DNA of 64,000 nt from Thermoplasmata archaeon (GTDB lineage: Archaea > Thermoplasmatota > Thermoplasmata > Lutacidiplasmatales > UBA184): NCBI GenBank assembly GCA_027314165.1, contig DAHVCH010000004.1, forward strand, positions 1 to 64,000, in the 5' to 3' direction. The notes under the pieces were generated by a model that ran no database searches, was not told where the DNA came from, and saw only the letters and a list, made by a program, of their open reading frames with translations. Below are positions 35,647-45,103 of the stretch, piece after piece. Both the position numbers and the translations under genes were made by a program. The first letter of the stretch is position 1. The number at the start of each line of letters is the position of its first letter.

Positions 35647-38600
35647 CTATGTCCGAACCGGCGCCTGACAGGATGGACAGCTCTTAGCTCCCGTCGGTAG
35701 AGCGGCTCCGCAGCGCTTGCAGGCCGGCTTGCCGCGATGGACCGCCCGCGAGACCTTCTTCTCGATCTTCACGACGTCCTCCTCCATCCTCTGGACGAGA
35801 CCCTCGTGTGGAGGTTGCGAGGCGGGGGCGGGCTGGGCCCGCGACGTAGCGCCGGTGGAGCGGGCCCTCGGGGGAGGGGGCGCCGCCGGCGGGGCCGGAG
35901 CCACCGCGTGGGGGGGTGGAGAGGCCACTCGGGGTGGCCCCACCCGGATCTTCGGAGGGGCGGGGGTCGACGGCACGGGCTGCGCCGTTGGGGCCGGCTC
36001 CGGAGCTGCGCGCGTGGGTCGCCGTACCCGGGCTTTCCTCGGGGCGGATGCCGCGACGGGCGCGGACGTTGCGAGAGCCTCCGTTGGGGCCGGGGAGGTT
36101 TGGGTCTCGGGAGCCGCGGGAGCGGGGACCGGCTCCTCGATGGGAGCGGGTGTGGGGGGAGCGGAGGGGGTTGGGGGCGTGGGGAGGGTTTCAGGAACGG
36201 GTGGGACTGCGGAGTCGGACGCCTGAGCGTCCGAGGAGATCTGGGCCTCGGGGCTTGCAGGCGCAGCTTCAGGGAGGACTTGGCTTTCCTCGGAAGGGCT
36301 CGCGGTCGGCAGTGGGGTGTCGGGGCCGGGGGGCGCTTCTCCGGCTGCCGCCTCTTGCGACTGCTCGCCGAGCGCGGTCGCAGTCCCCTCCTCCGCGGGC
36401 TGCTCGGTGGCCGAGGGCAGGGGCGCACCCGTGCCCGTGCCGGTGCCGGCCGCGGGCTCCGACGGGGCTGCCGATGTTCCGCTCTCGCCTGCGGAGGGAA
36501 GCGACGCGGCGTCCTCGGAGGGCGTGGATAGGGCGGCGGACGCGTCCCCCTCCTCGGCCGCAACGGGCGCCGCGGAACTGAGCGGCTCCTGTGCGACCGT
36601 GGGGGAGGGCTCGGTCGCCGTCGTGGGCGCGGTGGTCGGTTCGGGCTTAGGCGGGACCACCATCGTCACTCCCGGAGCCACGTCCGCTTGGGTCCCGGGG
36701 GCGATGCGAGAGGAGGCGCTCGGAGAGGATGTGGCTGGAGGGGTGGAGGATCCGGCGGCGGCGGGGCCCGCGCTCGGACGCGCTTGGGGCACGACGCTCG
36801 CCTTGGTCGCAGGCCGGCCGCCAAGGGACGGGGGCCGTGTGGTGGAGCTCTGCTGCGCAGGGCGGAGGGTCCCGTACGTGCTAGGCCGCGGGCCGGACGG
36901 CTGCCCTCGGGCGTTCGCGGGCCGACCGGAGCTGCCCGCGCCCCCCCCGGGTCCTCGGACGCCGCCCGCCCCCGGGGCGTACACCCCCGGAGGTGGCGCC
37001 CGCTGCCGCCCCGGGACCAGGCGTCGGTAGAACGGTTGGCTGACCGCCCGCTTCGGCTGTCGAAGGCCCAGGACCCATCCGAGGGCCGTCGCGAGGCCCA
37101 TGATCAGCAGGAAGAAGACGTAGCTCAGAGGAGGCGCGAGCAAGGGCTGCAGCCACGCGTACGCCGAGCCGAGGAGGGTCACGGTCAGGACGCTGTCGGC
37201 GCTCCCCACCTCGTGCTTGGTGAAGATCTGCGCCTGGACGAGGAGCTGTCCGTAAGGATAGGTGACCGGGATCGCGAAGTTGTCGTCTCCCGAGCCCGTC
37301 GAGTCGAGCGTGACGAGGTCGGTGGTGAGCAGCGTCGTGCGGCGCAGCGTCTGGGGGAGCGTGAAGATGGTGACCGTGATCGGCCCCCCGGTGTAGGCCC
37401 GGCTGCCGTTCATCGCCTGGATGTGGATGTCCACCGAACCCCCGGGGGCCGCGGTGGAGGGCGAGAAGGAGACCGTGAGCGTGATGTAGCTCGCGACGAG
37501 GTCCGCGTAGAGGGAGAGGGCGTTCTCGGGGGTCCCGTACCCGGTGATCGGGTCCCACCCGTACTGCGCGTAGTACAGGCAGTTGGCCGGGAGCCCCGGG
37601 GTCTGTCCCTGGGGGATCTCGCGGAAAGGCTGCGGGGTGAACCCGCCCGCGTCCTGGGCCGCCCCGAGGGCGTAGATCCGCGGGTTGAGGAACCCTAGAG
37701 GGGCGCCATGCGTGGCGACCATCTCGGCGGTAAGGCCGGCCCAGAACGGCGAGGCGAACGACGTGCCTTCCCCGTCCTGGATGTTCCCGTTGTAGAAGAA
37801 CGTGTCATTGGCCGCCGGTCCCGCGACGTCCGGAACCCCTCGCGCACCGACTCCGTTGGTGGCCTTCTCGATGGTGAGATAGGCCGATCCGCTCCGTTGC
37901 CAGGTGGGAAGCCCGTAATCGCCGGAGTACCCGCCCCCGCTCCCGTGCCAGGCGGGTTCGCTCGCGACACCCTGCTGCCGGGAGTTCGGTCCGCCGCCGG
38001 CGGTGGCGTTGACGAGGGGAGCCGTCCCTCCCACCGCGGTGACCCACGGGGAGGACGCGGGATAGTCCACTTGCGGGTTCTGCGTGCAGGTCCCGAGGCC
38101 CCCGTCGGACCCGCCGTTGTCCCCCGAGGCGGCGAAGACGGAGATCCCCCGGGAGGCGGCCTGCTCGAAGTCGGTGTCGTAGATCGCCTGGAAGGAGAGG
38201 TCACCCTCGGGGGCCCCGAAGGACTGCGTCACCACCGTCAACCCGGTGAGGTTCAGCAGGAAGGCCATGCCCCGCTCGAGCTCCACCGGGCTCGGGGAGT
38301 AGCCGTTGGAGGAGGTCCCCTCGGGCACGTAGACCACGTCGAGGGTCGCCCCTGGGGCCTGGGACTCCGACCACTCCATGTCGAGCGTGAGCTCCATGGG
38401 GGCGTTGCTGGGGTCCTGGGGGGCGTTCGGTCCCGGCTGGCCCGCGCCGTCGAGAGGGTAGGGGTTGTACGTGAAGGGCGGCTGGTTCCCGGGGTAGAGC
38501 CCCGACGCGAAGGCCTGGATGTCGGCCGGGTCGAACCCTCCCTGGCTCCCCGCCCAGAGCAGGATGCCGATGGTCGAGCTCGTGGCCCAGTGCGGGCCCC

Positions 38601-39471
38601 CGGAGGCGTTGTAGATGTTGTCCAGCCCGTACATGAAGTGCGTCCAGTCGGGGAAGATCGTGTTGCACGTGAACGTGCAAGGACCTCCGGCGGGGGTGGC
38701 TCCGTAGGGGTGGGCGTTGAGCGGCGCGAGGGCGAAGGGGTGCACGTTCTGCTGCAGACCCGAGACGGCGAGGACGTAGGGGGAGAGCGAGGGGGGCAGG
38801 GAGGGAGGCCCCGACGGCAGCACCGCGGGTTGTCCCTGGACGTAGCCCGCGAGCAGCTGCGTCGAGAAGAGCTGGTCCACGTCTCCGGCGTTCCCGCGCA
38901 CCTGCAGGAAGCTCCGGTCCGCAGAGACGGTGAGCACCGTGAACCCGTGGGAGGTGAGCTCCTGCTCCGTCGCGGCCTCGGCCGCGGGCGTCGGGCCGAA
39001 CCGGGCGATGTACTGCGGCTGGGTGAGGAACTGGCCCTGGAGCGGGTTCCCAGGCGTGGAGACCGCGAGGGCGAAGGTGCGGAGCCCCTGCGGGTCGCTG
39101 GGGATGAGCTCGACGCCCAACGTCTCGGGGGTGCTGACCGAGACCGGACGGGCATCGGCGAGGGTCGAGAGCGCGCCCGCGTCGTAGCCGAAGAGCGCGG
39201 AGGGGGAAGGGGCGACGAGCCCGAGGTCGTGGGCCGCGTTCCAGGAGGCGGCCTCACCGTGGGAGACGGCAAAGGACTCTAGCGCCATCGCGGCGACCGA
39301 CGCCGAGGACGGGTTCATCCCCGCGGCGGCCGGGACGAACGCCCAGCTCGTTCCGATCAGCAGGGCCAGCGTCGCCAGCGCGACCCACCCTCCCGGGGCC
39401 CGCCGCTTCCGAGGGAGGGGGGACGGGAAAGCCACCCCCAGGTCGGTGGAGCTCCCTACCTCGTGGGGCAT
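35647..39471 (-). CDS. Pro-kumamolisin/sedolisin (peptidase S53) with TM, long Pro/Ala/Thr-rich region and C-terminal zinc ribbon
   Basis: Pro-domain (LSTPGNPLQGQFLTQPQYIARFGPT-type); PMELTLDMEWSESQAPGATLDVVYVPEG, ASGDNGGSDG, GEGTSFASPFWAGL; TM LSYVFFLLIMGLATALGWVLGL; tail CKRCGAALPTGAKSCPSCQAPVRT. Confidence 0.9.
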   Translation of the reverse strand: MPHEVGSSTDLGVAFPSPLPRKRRAPGGWVALATLALLIGTSWAFVPAAAGMNPSSASVAAMALESFAVSHGEAASWNAAHDLGLVAPSPSALFGYDAGALSTLADARPVSVSTPETLGVELIPSDPQGLRTFALAVSTPGNPLQGQFLTQPQYIARFGPTPAAEAATEQELTSHGFTVLTVSADRSFLQVRGNAGDVDQLFSTQLLAGYVQGQPAVLPSGPPSLPPSLSPYVLAVSGLQQNVHPFALAPLNAHPYGATPAGGPCTFTCNTIFPDWTHFMYGLDNIYNASGGPHWATSSTIGILLWAGSQGGFDPADIQAFASGLYPGNQPPFTYNPYPLDGAGQPGPNAPQDPSNAPMELTLDMEWSESQAPGATLDVVYVPEGTSSNGYSPSPVELERGMAFLLNLTGLTVVTQSFGAPEGDLSFQAIYDTDFEQAASRGISVFAASGDNGGSDGGLGTCTQNPQVDYPASSPWVTAVGGTAPLVNATAGGGPNSRQQGVASEPAWHGSGGGYSGDYGLPTWQRSGSAYLTIEKATNGVGARGVPDVAGPAANDTFFYNGNIQDGEGTSFASPFWAGLTAEMVATHGAPLGFLNPRIYALGAAQDAGGFTPQPFREIPQGQTPGLPANCLYYAQYGWDPITGYGTPENALSLYADLVASYITLTVSFSPSTAAPGGSVDIHIQAMNGSRAYTGGPITVTIFTLPQTLRRTTLLTTDLVTLDSTGSGDDNFAIPVTYPYGQLLVQAQIFTKHEVGSADSVLTVTLLGSAYAWLQPLLAPPLSYVFFLLIMGLATALGWVLGLRQPKRAVSQPFYRRLVPGRQRAPPPGVYAPGAGGVRGPGGGAGSSGRPANARGQPSGPRPSTYGTLRPAQQSSTTRPPSLGGRPATKASVVPQARPSAGPAAAGSSTPPATSSPSASSRIAPGTQADVAPGVTMVVPPKPEPTTAPTTATEPSPTVAQEPLSSAAPVAAEEGDASAALSTPSEDAASLPSAGESGTSAAPSEPAAGTGTGTGAPLPSATEQPAEEGTATALGEQSQEAAAGEAPPGPDTPLPTASPSEESQVLPEAAPASPEAQISSDAQASDSAVPPVPETLPTPPTPSAPPTPAPIEEPVPAPAAPETQTSPAPTEALATSAPVAASAPRKARVRRPTRAAPEPAPTAQPVPSTPAPPKIRVGPPRVASPPPHAVAPAPPAAPPPPRARSTGATSRAQPAPASQPPHEGLVQRMEEDVVKIEKKVSRAVHRGKPACKRCGAALPTGAKSCPSCQAPVRT

Positions 39472-39544
39472 GCAAGAGGGGGAGGTCGCCCCTCCATGAT
39501 AAGCCGTCTGGGCCGCCAATCCGCCCCCGCAACGTACGGGGAAG

Positions 39545-41038
39545 CTACGGCTTTGCGTGGACCGGGTTGGGGTTCCAGTTGGCTTTGGTGTATCCCGCCG
39601 CAAGGTGGAAGGGGGCCTCTCCTCCGAAGGGATCGGGACGAGGCGCCGGGAGCTCACCGTTCTTCTTCCGCAGGTAAGCGTCGATGGCCTCGGCGCCACG
39701 CGTGCCGGCCGCCATCGCGTAGACCACCGACTTGCCGCCCACCGCGAAGACCCCCTGGGCGCCGGTCATGGTGTCCGCACCCTTGCCCTCGACCCAGCCC
39801 TGAGGGGTCACGCGGAGGTCGAGCTCCCGCTCGAGCCCGGTGGTGTCGGCCCGCTGTCCCACCGCGACGATGACCGTGTCGCAGGGGATCGTTTCCTCCG
39901 AACCCGGGACCGCGGTCGGGGACCTGCGCCCGCTCGCGTCCGGCGGACCGAGCTCGACGCGCTGCACCACGAGACCTTCGACGTGGTCGTTGCCAACGAT
40001 GCGCACCGGCGCCCGCTGCCAGAGGAACCGGACGCCCTCCTGCATCGCCCCGCGAACTTCCTCGCGGTCGGCGAGCATCTCCCGCTCGGTGCGACGGTAC
40101 ACCAAGGTGACCTCTCCGCCCTTCGTGAGACGGACCGACGAGCGGATCGCGTCCATCGCCACGTCACCGCCCCCGATCACCAGGATGCGCCGTCCCAGGG
40201 GGACGGGTCGTCCCCGGTGGAGGTCGAGCAACATCTGGAGGGCGGGGAGCACCCCCGGCAGGTCCTCCCCCGGAACCTGGAGCTTCCGGTGAAGCCGGGT
40301 GCCCACGGAGAGAAGGATCGCGGCGTATCCCTGCCGGAGGAGGTCCTCGGGGGAGACCTTCACGCCCACCTTCGTCTCCTTGACGAAGGTCACGTCCAGG
40401 TCGCGGAACCGGGCCAGGTCCTGCCGCACGTCCTGGTCGGTGATCCGGTAGTTGGGAATGGAGAGGATGAGCCCTCCCAGGAGGTCCTCTTGCTCGTACA
40501 CTGTCACAGAGTATCCTCGGATGCCGAGCTCCCACGCCGCCATGACCCCCGCGGGTCCGGCCCCGACGATGGCCACCCGCTGGTGCCGCGGCTTCTGCGG
40601 GACATAGGCCAGGTCGCTCTTGCCGAGCTCCAGCGCGGCCCGCTTCAGCTGGCGGATGGCGATCGGGACGCCCTTCTTCGAGATGACACAGGCGTCCTCG
40701 CAATAGTGGTAGCAGACCTTGCAGAGGGTGGTCGCGAGCGGGTCCTCCGCGAGCGTCACCTTCGCCGCCCCCTCGAAGTCCCGCTCGGCGATCCGCAGGA
40801 TGTACTCCCGGCAGTCCTGGGAGATCGGGCAGGCCTCGACGCACCAGGGGCGCCGGCACTGGATGCAGCGTTTGGCCTCGAGGACCGCGTCCTCGAGCGA
40901 ATAGGGGTGGATGATCTCCTCGAAGCTCTGGACCCGCTGCTCGACCGGGGCCTCCGGGACGGGTACCCTCACCGGATTGAGCTTGGGGGGGGTCTTGGTG
41001 GGGGCAGCGCCCGAGGAGGCTTCCGGTGTCGCGCTCAT
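39545..41038 (-). CDS. GltD-like NAD(P)H-dependent glutamate synthase small subunit / FAD-FeS oxidoreductase
   Basis: CIQCRRPWCVEACPISQDCREYI; CKVCYHYCEDACVI; VAIVGAGPAGVMAAWELGIRGYSVTVYEQEDLLGG; ILVIGGGDVAMDAIRS; VFAVGGKSVVYAMAAGTRGAEAID. Confidence 0.92.
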   Translation of the reverse strand: MSATPEASSGAAPTKTPPKLNPVRVPVPEAPVEQRVQSFEEIIHPYSLEDAVLEAKRCIQCRRPWCVEACPISQDCREYILRIAERDFEGAAKVTLAEDPLATTLCKVCYHYCEDACVISKKGVPIAIRQLKRAALELGKSDLAYVPQKPRHQRVAIVGAGPAGVMAAWELGIRGYSVTVYEQEDLLGGLILSIPNYRITDQDVRQDLARFRDLDVTFVKETKVGVKVSPEDLLRQGYAAILLSVGTRLHRKLQVPGEDLPGVLPALQMLLDLHRGRPVPLGRRILVIGGGDVAMDAIRSSVRLTKGGEVTLVYRRTEREMLADREEVRGAMQEGVRFLWQRAPVRIVGNDHVEGLVVQRVELGPPDASGRRSPTAVPGSEETIPCDTVIVAVGQRADTTGLERELDLRVTPQGWVEGKGADTMTGAQGVFAVGGKSVVYAMAAGTRGAEAIDAYLRKKNGELPAPRPDPFGGEAPFHLAAGYTKANWNPNPVHAKP

Positions 41039-41218
41039 CGTACCCCTCGGTCTCCTCACGGAGCGGTGCGGCTATAACCCCCCTGAGGTGCGCCGTGCCC
41101 TGGTCTGGCACGGGGCCCTTCCCGATGGCGGCCGACCGTCGCGTGCGAAGCCATATGGGGGGCATGTGTCTCAAGACCGCATCGTCGCGGGGCCTCCCCG
41201 GCGAACGGACCTAGTCCC

Positions 41219-42559
41219 ATGGTGCTCGACGCGCTCGGAAAGTCCCTCCGGAACGTCCTCGCGAAGATCGCGAAGAGCGGAGCCATCGACGAGGACCTCC
41301 TGGCGGAGATCTCGCGCGACATCCAGCGCGCCCTTCTGCAGTCCGACGTGAACGTCCAGCTGGCGCTCGAGCTCACGACGCGCGTGAAGCAGCGGGCGAA
41401 GGACGAGAAGCCCCCCGCCGGCGCCAGCGTCCGGGATTTCCTCGTGCGGATCGTCTACGAAGAGATCCGTCGGATCATGGGGGAGGAACGCACGTTCGAG
41501 ATGAAGCCCCGACGGATCATGCTCGTCGGGCTCTTCGGTCAGGGGAAGACCACGACCGCGGCCAAGCTGGCCCGGCTGTACCAGAAGAAGGGCGTGAGAG
41601 CCGCGCTCATCGGGGCGGATGTCCACCGTCCGGCGGCCATCGACCAGCTCGAGCAGCTCTCGAAGAAGGTGAACGCGTCCTTCTACTCCGACCGGGCGGA
41701 GAAGCGGGCCGAGGTCATCGCCCAAAAGGGACGGGAGAAGTTCTCGACACAGGATGCGATCATCCTGGACACGGCGGGCCGCTCCAACCTGGACCCGGAC
41801 CTCATCCAGGAGATCCAGCGCTGCAAGAAGACCTTCGACCCGCAGGAGGTCCTCCTGGTCCTGGACGCGGCGATGGGGCAGGCGGCCGGCCGGTCGGCCG
41901 AGGCCTTCCACAAAGCGGTGGGGCTCACCGGCGTCATCCTGACGAAGCTGGACGGTTCCGCGAAGGGCGGTGGAGCGCTATCGGCCGTGGCGCGGAGCGG
42001 CGCCCCCATCCTCTTCGTCGGGGTCGGCGAGCACGCCGAGGACCTGGAGAGGTTCGACCCGGCGCGGTTCGTCTCCCGCCTCCTGGGCATGGGGGACATC
42101 CAGACCCTGCTCGAGCGGTTCGAGACCCTGGAGGGCAAGGAAGAGGCGGAGAAGGCGGCCGAGTCCCTCCTCACCGGGAAGTTCACCCTCAAGGAGTTCT
42201 ACGTGCAGTTGGACTCGCTCGGGAAGATGGGGCCTTTCTCGAAGCTGCGGACGCTCATCCCGGGGCTCGCGCAGGCCAAGATCGATGACAAGCAGGTGGA
42301 GGAGACCCAGTCCCGGCTGGCCTCCTTCAAGGTGATCATGGACTCCATGACGAAGGAGGAGATGTCGAACCCCCAGCTGATCAAGGGGGACCGGATCCAG
42401 CGCATCGCCCGGGGCAGCGGCCACCGCCCGCAGGAGGTCCGGGCCCTGCTCAAGTACTTCGAGCAGACCAAGCGCGCGGCGCACGGGATCGCCTCGAACC
42501 GCAAGCTTCGCAGGCACATGGAACGGCAGATCCAGGCCGGCGGGCTCAAGGCCCCGTGA
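41219..42559 (+). CDS. srp54: Signal recognition particle 54 kDa protein
   Basis: LVGLFGQGKTTTAAKLARLYQKKG; DTAGRSNLDPDLI; LTKLDGSAKGGGALS; Met-rich M domain; RIARGSGHRPQEVRALLKYFEQTK. Confidence 0.97.
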   Translation: MVLDALGKSLRNVLAKIAKSGAIDEDLLAEISRDIQRALLQSDVNVQLALELTTRVKQRAKDEKPPAGASVRDFLVRIVYEEIRRIMGEERTFEMKPRRIMLVGLFGQGKTTTAAKLARLYQKKGVRAALIGADVHRPAAIDQLEQLSKKVNASFYSDRAEKRAEVIAQKGREKFSTQDAIILDTAGRSNLDPDLIQEIQRCKKTFDPQEVLLVLDAAMGQAAGRSAEAFHKAVGLTGVILTKLDGSAKGGGALSAVARSGAPILFVGVGEHAEDLERFDPARFVSRLLGMGDIQTLLERFETLEGKEEAEKAAESLLTGKFTLKEFYVQLDSLGKMGPFSKLRTLIPGLAQAKIDDKQVEETQSRLASFKVIMDSMTKEEMSNPQLIKGDRIQRIARGSGHRPQEVRALLKYFEQTKRAAHGIASNRKLRRHMERQIQAGGLKAP

Positions 42560-42640
42560 CCGAGGGCTCTCGCAGTTCGAAGATCCATCCAAGAGCGCGG
42601 TCGGACGGGCGGTCAGCGACGGACGGGGTGGAGGGGTCGG

Positions 42641-43195
42641 TTGGACGGGGTCGGCGGCGCGCTGTTCGCGGTGGGCGCCATCGTCCTGTTCTTCTTCCTC
42701 CCAGGGTACCTGCTCGTCAAGGCGCTCTGGCCGGAGAAGCGCTGGCGAGGCCCGCAGGGGGCCATCACCGCCGTCGAGATGCTGACCGGAGGGTTCGTGG
42801 CCAGCCTGGGGATCTTCCTGATCGTGGGGTTCGTCCTGGGGAACACGGGGCTCTTCTACGCCTCTCCCTCCTCCCCGACGCTCGAGGGGATCCTGGCGGG
42901 GCTGGCCGTCATCTTCCTCGCCATCGGCTGGATCCAGGGGGCGTACCGGAAGGACCCGCCACCGGCGCCGTCGTTCGTCGAGCCTCCCTTACCCGGGGAG
43001 GAGGACCTCGAGCCGATGCTCGGACGCTTCCAGGAGTGGGCGAGGGAGGAGAGGCGGCTCCAACGCGAGATCCACCGAGCCCGCCGGGAAGGGGCTCCCT
43101 CGGCGGACCGCGAGCGACTTGAGGAGCAACTCCAAGAGCTCCGCGCTGTACGAAGGAAGGCGGAGAGGACCCGGGAGGAGGAGCTCAGTGGGTGA
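42641..43195 (+). CDS. Membrane protein with charged C-terminal coiled-coil
   Basis: TMs AVGAIVLFFFLPGYLLVKALW, GGFVASLGIFLIVGFVLG, GILAGLAVIFLAIGWI; Glu/Arg-rich tail; TTG start. Confidence 0.65.
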   Translation: MDGVGGALFAVGAIVLFFFLPGYLLVKALWPEKRWRGPQGAITAVEMLTGGFVASLGIFLIVGFVLGNTGLFYASPSSPTLEGILAGLAVIFLAIGWIQGAYRKDPPPAPSFVEPPLPGEEDLEPMLGRFQEWAREERRLQREIHRARREGAPSADRERLEEQLQELRAVRRKAERTREEELSG

Positions 43196-43562
43196 GGGAA
43201 GGAGCGGCGACGGGGTCAAGATGGTCCTCGTTCTCCGCCACGAGATTGGGCTCTCGGCGGGGAAGGCGGCGGTCCAGGTCGCCCACGCTGCCGTGATGCT
43301 GGCGCTGGACGAGAAGGTCCGACGTCGCCGGGAGTTCCGGATCTGGCTGGAGCAGGGGCAGAAGAAAGTGGCCCTGCGCGTCGAGACCCTCGCCGAGCTC
43401 GAGGCCCTGCAGCGCAAGGCCGAGGGGCGGGGCATCCCGACGGCGATGGTCCAGGACGCCGGGCTTACGGAGGTCCCGCCAGGGACGAAGACCGTGCTCG
43501 GGATCGGACCGGCCCAGGCCTCCGAGATCGACCGGGTCACCGGAAGCCTCCCGTTGCTCTGA
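43188..43562 (+). CDS. pth2: Peptidyl-tRNA hydrolase, Pth2 type
   Basis: MVLVLRHEIGLSAGKAAVQVAHAAVMLA...ALRVETLAELEALQRKAEGRGIPTAMVQDAGLTEVPPGTKTVLGIGPAQASEIDRVTG; start GTG 43188 or ATG 43221. Confidence 0.95.
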   Translation: MGEGRSGDGVKMVLVLRHEIGLSAGKAAVQVAHAAVMLALDEKVRRRREFRIWLEQGQKKVALRVETLAELEALQRKAEGRGIPTAMVQDAGLTEVPPGTKTVLGIGPAQASEIDRVTGSLPLL

Positions 43563-43690
43563 GCTCCCATCGGCCCTGGGGGGGGGCAAGTAGAATGGGG
43601 CGTGGAACCCGGGGTCGCGCGCGCCGACAGAACGTTAGATCTCCCCGCCGAAAGTCGGGGTTTCTCCCCGTTTCCCTCAGGCGTTTTGGC

Positions 43691-43703
43691 CAATACATAA
43701 ATA
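43691..43703 (+). promoter_or_regulatory. Putative archaeal TATA box for the peptide ABC transporter operon
   Basis: AT-rich CAATACATAAATA about 75-90 nt upstream of the first permease start in otherwise GC-rich DNA. Confidence 0.5.
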
Positions 43704-43779
43704 CCTCGAGAAAGTCTCGCACGGTGGTGAGGAGGTCCGGGTCCGCCCTACCGAGGCCCGACATCCCCGGGAGCCAGAG

Positions 43780-45069
43780 TTGAAGCTCTGGATCTACATC
43801 CTACGCCGCCTGCTGCTGATGGTCCCGGTTCTTATCGGGGTCGTCACGATCACGTTCATCATCATCTCGGCCGTGCCGGTGGAGGAGCGGCTGCTGGCCT
43901 GCATCCCGCCGGGCCGTCACAGCCCCCCGATAGGTTCGCCGGGGTGGGAGAGAGAGCTCCAGATCTGCGGACTGAACACTCCCGTCTACGAGCAATACGG
44001 CCAGTACCTGTTCAAGACGTTCACCTTCCAATGGGGCTTCATCCAAAATTCTTCGGTCGACGGAATGTGGGGACATGCTCCCCAGGTGCATCCGTGCTTG
44101 CAGCTCAACGTCTCAAAACAGGAGGGTGGATGCGCGGTGCTGACCCTCATCGGGGCCTGGCTCCCCTACACCATCGAGCTGGCCGTCCTCTCGCTCATCA
44201 TCATCCTCGCGATGGCCATCCCGTTAGGGAACCTCTCCGCCGTCAATCGGAATCGGCCCTTCGACCAGGCCACCCGGATATTCTCCTTCAGCGGATACGC
44301 GTTGCCCGGCTATCTGCTCGGGGCGCTCCTGATCCTGGCGCTGTACTTCATCCTGTATGGTATAGATCCCACAGGAGGTTGCGACGGGAGCGCCTACGCC
44401 CAGATCGTGGGCAGTTGGCACGCGTCGTTCAACAACCCTGACCAGGCCTGCTACACCATGACCACCTACAGCGGTGGTACCCAGCAGTCCACCATCCTTT
44501 GGGGAGGACGCCCACCCTACGCCAACCCGATCTACGCGACCACCCCCACCGGGTTCCCAACGGTCGACGGGATCATCTGGGCGCTCACCCACTCCCCGCC
44601 CCCCGGGATGCCCGGTGGGCGCTACTACTACTGGGACCTCGTGGGCGACCACGTCCTGCGCCTGATCATCCCGGCCATCACGGTCGCCTACACCTCCGTC
44701 GCGGCGCTCCTCCGTTACGTCCGCAACTCGATGCTCGAGGTGATGAACCTCGACTTCATCCGCACCGCCCGGGCGAAGGGCGTTCCCGAGCGAGCCGTGG
44801 TGAAGACCCACGCCGGGCGCAACTCCCTCAACGTCACCGTGACCGTCCTGGGGCTGACCTTCGCCGCGTTCCTCGGAGGCTTCGCGGTCATCGAGTCGCT
44901 CTTCGGGCTGTTCGGGGTGGGGATGCTCTTCGCCTACTCGGTGTTCCCTTCCCCGGACATCAGCACCATCTTCGCGAGCACCGTGCTCTTCACCATCATC
45001 ATCGTCGTGGCCAACGTCGCCGTGGACGTCATCTACGGCGTGCTGGACCCGAGGGTCCGTCTCGGGTGA
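43780..45069 (+). CDS. Dipeptide/oligopeptide ABC transporter permease (DppB-like)
   Basis: N-terminal LRRLLLMVPVLIGVVTITFIII; LLRYVRNSMLEVMNLDFIRTARAKGVPERAVVKTHAGRNSLNVTVTVLGLTFAAFLGGFAVIESLFGL; TTG start. Confidence 0.93.
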   Translation: MKLWIYILRRLLLMVPVLIGVVTITFIIISAVPVEERLLACIPPGRHSPPIGSPGWERELQICGLNTPVYEQYGQYLFKTFTFQWGFIQNSSVDGMWGHAPQVHPCLQLNVSKQEGGCAVLTLIGAWLPYTIELAVLSLIIILAMAIPLGNLSAVNRNRPFDQATRIFSFSGYALPGYLLGALLILALYFILYGIDPTGGCDGSAYAQIVGSWHASFNNPDQACYTMTTYSGGTQQSTILWGGRPPYANPIYATTPTGFPTVDGIIWALTHSPPPGMPGGRYYYWDLVGDHVLRLIIPAITVAYTSVAALLRYVRNSMLEVMNLDFIRTARAKGVPERAVVKTHAGRNSLNVTVTVLGLTFAAFLGGFAVIESLFGLFGVGMLFAYSVFPSPDISTIFASTVLFTIIIVVANVAVDVIYGVLDPRVRLG

Positions 45070-45103
45070 CCGAGCAGGGTAGGGAGGCCAGGGAGCGATC
45101 ACC

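Noticed and set aside
37708-39282. 524-aa + ORF
   Set aside because: Antisense shadow of the sedolisin gene.
39557-41077. 506-aa + ORF
   Set aside because: Antisense to the GltD-like gene.
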